DNA of 64,000 bases from Adiantum capillus-veneris (taxonomy: Eukaryota > Streptophyta > Polypodiopsida > Polypodiales > Pteridaceae): contig CM043971.1 of assembly GCA_014529385.2 (NCBI GenBank), positions 28,909,709-28,973,708 of the forward strand, written 5' to 3'. The translations under genes were made by a program, and so were the position numbers. Below are positions 58,968-64,000 of the stretch, piece after piece. Below the pieces are notes generated by a model. The model did no database searches. It had not been told where the DNA came from and saw only the letters and a program-made list of their open reading frames with translations. Position 1 is the stretch's first letter, and each line of letters opens with the position of its first letter.

Positions 58968-59453
58968 GAACATGTTCATTCAGCCTACCAGAAATTCCAG
59001 GTGTTCACCATCATGTTTGAAAATGCATGCCAATCACCAAATTATCAGTTTCGAAAAAGGGTGATGATGATTTTGGATAGGGTGTTTGCACCACCTATCC
59101 CAAGGGTGCACAGAGGATGGGTCATCAACTGGAGTCCATCTGGAGGAATCTATACCATCGATGCTGACAAGATATGGTGTATGGATACCAATCTCAAGAA
59201 ACTTCGATGGGCGGAGAAGTTAAAAGTCATCGAAGTTTATCTTTTCATTGGTATTAAGAATCCGGATGCTACCATTACCTTGGGAGGAGAAAAGATATCT
59301 CAGACTCAATGGGTCTATAACCAAGTTACAAAAGTTATCCATGGTGGTAGGATTCGACCCATATGTGTATCTCGTAGCTTTCAAGGGTCAAAAGAAACTT
59401 ATTATTTTGATCCTTTAGCCTATCCTTTTGTAGTCACTAAACTCAAAATATAG
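58968..59453 (+). CDS. Unrecognised extra ORF between PBS and Gag (right copy)
   Basis: 161 open codons after the acceptor-like TTTCCTGGTACAG, ending TAG at 59451-59453. The frame extends only 18 bases upstream of this point before a TGA at 58950-58952. Same length and ends as the left copy (1363-878). Of 17 base differences in 453, I count 10 silent and 7 replacing; with roughly three times as many replacement as silent sites, this is a replacement rate well below the silent rate. Motifs seen: AYQKFQVFTIMFEN, RVFAPPIPRVHRGW, TLGGEKISQTQWVYN, SRSFQGSKETYYF. No family recognised. AATAAA follows at 59514. Confidence 0.6.
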   Translation, partial: EHVHSAYQKFQVFTIMFENACQSPNYQFRKRVMMILDRVFAPPIPRVHRGWVINWSPSGGIYTIDADKIWCMDTNLKKLRWAEKLKVIEVYLFIGIKNPDATITLGGEKISQTQWVYNQVTKVIHGGRIRPICVSRSFQGSKETYYFDPLAYPFVVTKLKI

Positions 59454-59513
59454 AGACATTACAATCCTTGTACCTAAAGACTACCAACCTTGGTAGCAAA
59501 TAATGTGTATATA

Positions 59514-59519
59514 AATAAA
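59514..59519 (+). terminator. Polyadenylation-like signal after the extra ORF
   Basis: AATAAA 61 bases after the stop, followed by a T- and GT-rich stretch (TTTTGTTTGTATTATTG). The left copy has the same signal (minus strand, about 817-812). A second AATAAA is at 59599-59604. They could end a short mRNA carrying the extra ORF before Gag is reached. Confidence 0.4.
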
Positions 59520-59629
59520 GTTTGGATTAATATTATCTTTTGTTTGTATTATTGTATGATCAAGTCTTGCCTTAAAGTGGATTAAAGTTAGAGTATCCAA
59601 TAAAGTTTCACTTAATCTATATTGCACAG

Positions 59630-60965
59630 AGTGCGGTGTACACATCTCTTCAAGAGAAAAAGCTACTTCTCAAGCAAGCTAAACTTCCTTCTTTCAAAGG
59701 GGAAGGAGCTCTAGTTGAGCGCGATGCAGAAGTGTGGCTCGAAGAGATGGAGGATTATTTTTTTGCTACTGGTAGTACTCCCGATAACCAAGAAATGCTG
59801 GCTATGTTTCGCTATGTTTCGTCTCACGGGGGATGCCAAGATTTGGTGGAAACAACACTGCAAAGATAATCAAGTAGCTCAAAACACTCAAACTTGGGAA
59901 GACATTAAGTATGCTGTCAAAGGACGTTATCTTCCACCTGCACACGAATCCCTTAAGATGAATGAATTCTTCAACTTACGTCAGTTTCATCTTACAGTGA
60001 AAGAATACTACTCCAAATTTGTAACTCTTAGGCGCTATGCTCCGCCAATGACCGCAGATCAACAAGTAGCCCGTTTCTGCCAAGGGCTAAATGCTCCTTT
60101 AAATACTCGTCTAGAAGCCATGAGGCCTGTAAATTTGCAAGATGCTCTTTTAAGAGCTAAACCCTTAGCTAAAGAGATGTCAAACTCTCAAAGGGTACGA
60201 AATGGAAATTTAAGGAATGCTGGAAGGAGAGGACGGCCTATGATGTGGAACCAAAGGCAAGTTTACCCAGTTCACCAAACTCATCCAATAGTTGCAGCTT
60301 CAACAAATGGAGCTCAAAATGCAGATCTTAGATGCTATGAATGCAACGAGCTAGGACATTTCAGGAATGTATGTCCTAGGCGAGTCTCCGCAACAAATAC
60401 ACCTAATCGAGCTAGAGGACGAGGCCAAATAATAAATCGTAGAGGAAGAAATGGAGGACGAGGTCAAGGGCGCGGAATGGCTGCCAGAGTCAATGCTATC
60501 ATAGGAGAACCAACATTGGGAGAAGAACAAGAGGAAAGAGAAACTCTACATGCTGCAATTGATAACCCAAGAGCAAGACAACAATATGCTGTCATTCAAA
60601 CACCTGCAAATCACCAAGGTGAAAAATTTGAGCTTCTTATTGATTGTGGCAGTACTCATTCTTTCTTGTCACCTAAATGTGTAAGGAGGTTAGGACTTAA
60701 TCAACACCCTGCAAGAAAGATGAGAGTTGAATTAGCCAATGGAAAGGAGGTGTTATCTCAGCACACTGTGGGAAAAATAGATTTCAAGTTGGGAGAATAC
60801 TCTACTTCTGTTACTTTTCGAACCTTACCCATAGGAATCTATGGCGGAATTCTTGGAATGGATTGGTTAGCCAGTCATAATGCCAATATCCATTGTGCCC
60901 AAGGGAGTGTTACTTTTGTGGACAACCAAGGTCAAGAAGTCACTATTCAAGGCCAGAATGGATGA
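59630..60965 (+). pseudogene. gag: Gag-protease, putative second exon (right copy), frameshifted
   Basis: Follows the acceptor-like TATATTGCACAG. The Gag core (PSFKGEG, VWLEEMEDYF) is in frame with the LTR exon until a 10-bp tandem duplication, GCTATGTTTC at 59801-59820, absent from the left copy, shifts the frame. The new frame runs to 60965 with the FCQGL block, zinc knuckle CYECNELGHFRNVCP (about 60335-60380), an arginine/glycine-rich segment (RGRGQIINRRGRNGGRGQGR) and a protease with IDCGSTHSFLSP (usual DSGAT replaced by DCGST). TGA at 60963-60965 interrupts the frame before RT. Confidence 0.88.
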
Positions 60966-61375
60966 CCAAAAGCTTACTTGGTCAATACTAATCGTCTTTT
61001 GAAAGGGTTACGCAAGGGTCAACAAAATTTTGTAGTCAAGCTAAACAAATTAGAAAAATCTTCTTCGAACCCTGAAGCAATGTGGCTAGAAGAATTTTCG
61101 GATGTTTTCCCCGCTGAACATTCTGAACTACCACCACCTAGGGAGGTAGACCATGAAATCAAAATTTTTCCAGGTAGTGAACCAGTCTCAAGTGCGTCGT
61201 ACAAGATGTCACTTCCAGATGCTATAGAACTCAAGGAGCAGCTCAAGCAGTTGATTGAGCAAGGGTTTATTCGACCTAGTACATCTCCATCGGGTGCACC
61301 TATTCTCTTTCAAAAGAAAAAGGATGGCTCTCTTCAACTTTGCATAGATTATAGGGGCTTCAGTCAGGTTACCAT
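60966..61375 (+). pseudogene. pol: Start of reverse transcriptase of family 1 (right copy), interrupted
   Basis: In frame with the protease: [20 protein letters not shown], then [50 protein letters not shown], the usual N-terminal RT blocks. Sequence similarity to RT ends at about 61375 where a minus-strand element begins, so the catalytic core is absent from this copy. The RT type supports a Tekay/CRM-like chromovirus. Confidence 0.88.
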
Positions 61376-61486
61376 TGACGAAGGAAATTTGGAATGGCGG
61401 CCTCTACACCAAAACAAACTCCATTGCGCCACAAGGGAAATGAGATGAGGGCACCACCTAGTCTTGGAAGCGTGGACTAGGACCGC

Positions 61487-61582
<96 letters not shown>

Positions 61583-62891
61583 ACTATGAATGAAGCATTA
61601 ACCTTAGTGTGTGTACAAGGAATGGATGACTTCAAACACTCCCAACACAAATAGCATGTAGATTACCAAACAACCACTCAAGGATTAGCCAAGATCACAT
61701 CAAGAACTCTCACACACATATAAAAGATTTCTCTTAATTAACATAAGTAAGAGGAGGAGAGGTTACTAGCATGAAACAATTTGCACTCTAGAATGTGCAA
61801 GAATAGAGTGAATGAATGAGCTTATGGGCTCATGGTGAGTGATACAAAGGCTCAATGGGGCTGAGGGAGGCTTGAAATTACAAAGGGGAAGGCCTCTTTA
61901 TATAGGAAAGAGAGTGATTAGGAGTGAGGTTAAGATCCAAGTGTAATTTGTACAAATAAAGCTTGATTAGGGACATTCAACCAATGAAGAAGCTCCTTCC
62001 AAGTGATTTGTTGACCAATTTGCAACTAATTAGCTCCATCATCACTTGTGTTGTCTTCACTCCTTCCTCCATAGCTTGAGTCCAAGAGCTTCCTTATTTT
62101 AAAATGTAAAGAATCTACATAAAATCAATACATATCTAGTAATAATAGAAAGGGGTTGAATGAGAACTTATGAATTACAACAAGATTAAGCATGACTTGA
62201 GAGGTGATTAGAAGAGGAATTTTGATGGGTTTTTGAGCTTGAGAGAGAGGAGGAAGGAGAGGAGGGTGAGAAGACTAATGGCTGATTTTTAGAGAAGGTC
62301 TCAATGTGGAAAAGGAAGGGTGTGTGTGTGTAAAGGTAGAGGGGGTGGTCCCCACCACAGTTGAAAAAACTGGCGTCCGCCATTTTGGCCATATCTCCTA
62401 GACCGTAGATGCAAAAATTATATAAAAAAAATATGGTCAGAATCTCCAGCTCATCAACTACAACTTTGATGAAGACAACTTTTCTTGGATCGGAGTGGAA
62501 GTATTGTTTAAAAATTCAGTAAAATCATGTGTCTGGTTCCTTCCTTTACCAAGTCTTCCACTTGGGTCCCATCTGTTTGAATCATCATATGGCTCCAAAG
62601 CCATGATGATATGAGACACTCATGACCCTTGAATCATGGGTGCATGGCTCCACAACCACATCATATCTTTTCTTTTCACATTTACATATTTTCCCTTCCC
62701 TTTACCACTAGGTTCTCCCTCTACCTTTCACCTCCGGTGAACTAGTCAAGGAAAAATTCCTATCAAATCATTTTTTTAAAAAAAATAAAAATCCAAGAGG
62801 TTGTTCTCACTCTTTCTTTTATTGTAAACCTCTAGAAGCAAGGAAAACCAACAAAATATAATAAACAAAAATTTGTGATAGGCTCGGATCA
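61376..62891 (-). repeat. 3' LTR of family 5 (about 1516 bp)
   Basis: On the minus strand it would start TGATCCGAGCC beside the PPT and end TTTCCTTCGTCA at 61376. A TATATAAA box (minus) is at 61904-61897, so the long GA/CT repeat lies in the transcribed part. Boundaries are inferred from PPT position and from the break in family 1 RT; the second LTR is not available. Confidence 0.72.
61492..61580. repeat. AG/CT microsatellite, 89 bp
   Basis: About 44 uninterrupted AG units, the longest simple repeat in the window. It lies downstream of the TATA box of the family 5 LTR. Confidence 0.98.
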
Positions 62892-62905
62892 TAGCCCCCC
62901 CAAAC
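62892..62905 (-). other. Polypurine tract of family 5
   Basis: The minus strand reads GGTTTGGGGGGGCTA immediately before the LTR start. Confidence 0.7.
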
Positions 62906-62932
62906 CTGGCTAGGGGTATTTATGCCTCTAGC

Positions 62933-64000
62933 CTACTTTCTTTGATCTTGAGCTGACCTTATCCTGATGTGATAAAGCTTTAGACGCCATCCATTTTTCT
63001 TGGTCTTGTACACTTTACCATCAATGTCTTGAAGTCTGTAAGAGCCATTTTTGAACTTTTTGGTGACCAAGAATGGGCCTTCCCATCGAAAAAGAAACTT
63101 TCCATGCTTACGAGTGTCGAAGCGATTGCCATATCGAAGCACCAGAGATCCCTTTTTGATGTCTTTGGATGCTAGCTTTTTGTTGAACTTTTCTCTGCGC
63201 TTCTTTGCTTCTTGAGAATAGTGGTTGATCGCTTCTTCATGATCCAATTGCAGCCTCTCTAGATCCATGATCCTTTGATGTACTTTCTCCTTTTGAGAGC
63301 CTACCTGGCTACCCAATATTCGAAGACTTGTTAACTTCACTTCAATGGGCAAAAGCGCCTCCTTTCCATAAACCAAATGAAAGGGTGTGTACCCTAATGT
63401 GGTTTTGAAGGAGGTTCTATAGGCCCATAGAGCTCCATTCAGGTGTTTGTCCCAATCTTAGCACCTGGCATGTACCTGTTTGGTGAGAATTTTGCAAATG
63501 ATTCCATTTACCTTTTCCACCAAACCATTGCACTGAGGGTAGTAAGGAGTAGAGTGTTGATGCTGAATATTTAGCTTCTTCATGAGTTCTCCTACCAAGT
63601 CTGCTCTAAACCCTGGTCCTCTATCAGATAGTATTTCAAGAGGGGTACCAAACCGGCAACAGATGTGGTCAAAGATGAACTGACTCACATCCTTAGCAGT
63701 AATTCTATTGGTCGGCATAGCCTCAGCCCATCTAGTCATGTAGTCTACTCCCATGATGATGTACTATTTACCTGACTGAGTGCATGGTAGAGGCCCGATG
63801 GCATCAATTCCTCACTTCTCAAAGGGCCCATATACCTTTATTGGGTTCTGAGGTTCAGCTATGAGCCGTTGTGGTCCTGCTTTCTGACATTCATCACATG
63901 TTTGACACCAGTATTTGACATCACGATAAAGACTTGGCCAAGTAAACCCATCTTGTAGAACCTTTCTACTAGTGACGTCGTGTGAAAAGTGTCCTCCGCA
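62933..64000 (-). pseudogene. pol: Integrase of family 5, three in-frame stops
   Basis: A single minus-strand frame from the window edge includes part of the zinc domain (GGHFSHDV, CDECQKAGPQ), the core (IGPLPCTQSG, ILSDRGPGFRADLV, and glutamate in GLVEKVNG), then WAYRTSFKTTLGYTPF and VYGKEALLPIEV, and a C-terminal domain (RKHGKFLFRWEGPFLVTK) to the stop at 62933. In-frame stops lie at about 63817, 63768 and 63458. The first two replace tryptophan codons usual in this family (TGG to TGA or TAG). No chromodomain follows, in keeping with Tat/Athila. Confidence 0.88.

Larger units (their letters stand above)
55914..61375 (+). mobile_element. Family 1 Ty3/gypsy retrotransposon, right copy
   Basis: LTR 55914-58818, PBS 58820-58831, leader with the extra ORF, Gag-protease and the start of RT, cut at 61375 by insertion of another retroelement. 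It sits in family 4 DNA. It is the inverted counterpart of 1-4413; the extra ORF differs by about 4% between copies. The missing 3' end prevents a TSD check (left flank ATCTT). Confidence 0.93.
61376..64000 (-). mobile_element. Family 5 Ty3/gypsy (Tat/Athila-like) element, 3' part
   Basis: Minus strand: integrase from the window end to 62937, PPT 62905-62892 and LTR 62891-61376. The LTR edge at 61376 falls exactly where family 1 RT stops. Left target site would be ACCAT (61371-61375); the other end is outside. The integrase (VYGKEALLPIEVKLTSLRI) resembles plant Tat/Athila/Ogre integrases. Confidence 0.85.

Noticed and set aside
58744-59064. 106-codon frame overlapping the PBS and the extra ORF (matching a 60-codon frame at 1267-1449).
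   Set aside because: It runs through the LTR end and PBS and overlaps the longer, better-conserved ORF in another frame; amino-acid changes between copies are frequent.
1-64000. Host genes, rRNA, organellar insertions or telomeric repeats.
   Set aside because: None recognised; every coding region with a known domain belongs to an LTR retrotransposon.

Overview
This is plant nuclear DNA made almost entirely of LTR retrotransposons, several nested inside one another, with no host gene that I can recognise. Plant origin is inferred from primer-binding sites complementary to initiator tRNA-Met (TGGTATCAGAGC) and to the tRNA-Asp-type site (TGGCGCC...CCGGGGA), from Ty1/copia and Ty3/gypsy polyproteins of plant type, and from AT-rich spacers full of CA/TG and GA/CT microsatellites. 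The species cannot be named from the sequence.

Layout. 1-4413: 5' half of a long-LTR Ty3/gypsy element (family 1), minus strand. 4414-6295: unassigned. 6301-10450: complete but defective Ty1/copia element, minus strand, TSD TGAAA. 10456-11546: unassigned. 11552-18838: decayed chromovirus-like Ty3/gypsy (family 2, copy A), plus strand, TSD TAAGA. 18844-19923: unassigned, with a tandem duplication. 19924-31280: a deleted Ty3/gypsy element (family 3) with a complete family 2 element (copy B, 21183-29995, minus, TSD GGAGG) inserted in its polypurine tract; it ends in a 1.3-kb inverted LTR pair. 31551-32180: minus-strand 3' LTR and polypurine tract of an Athila/Tat-like family (family 4). 33045-40384: family 2 copy D, plus. 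40385-53332: mostly non-coding retroelement-derived DNA, with a PPT-LTR junction at 43078-43091, a palindrome-bearing tandem array at 48409-49610, a head-to-head LTR pair at 51572-52100 and a nested tandem repeat at 52630-53100. 53333-55913: 5' LTR, tRNA-Asp-type primer site and gag-like remnant of family 4, interrupted by the second family 1 copy (55914-61375, plus), itself interrupted by a minus-strand Ty3/gypsy element (61376 to the window end).

The best candidate for something undescribed is the 5' region of family 1. Both copies, inverted and about 51 kb apart, carry an in-frame start exon for Gag inside the LTR, upstream of the primer-binding site. It ends at a conserved splice-donor-like CAG|GTTAGT. 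Two acceptor-like sites downstream keep its frame: one leads into Gag, the other into an unrecognised 161-residue ORF that is followed by its own AATAAA signal. Differences between copies in that ORF are mainly synonymous relative to site numbers. This suggests alternative splicing and polyadenylation that would separate PBS-bearing genomic RNA from two protein-coding mRNAs. It is an inference and needs RNA evidence.

Most elements are inactive through stops, frameshifts and deletions. Many stops are of the CGA/CAG/TGG to TGA/TAG type, as expected from cytosine deamination. Copies A and B of family 2 share a lysine codon in place of the integrase catalytic glutamate, yet both have clean 5-bp target duplications, which suggests mobilisation in trans.
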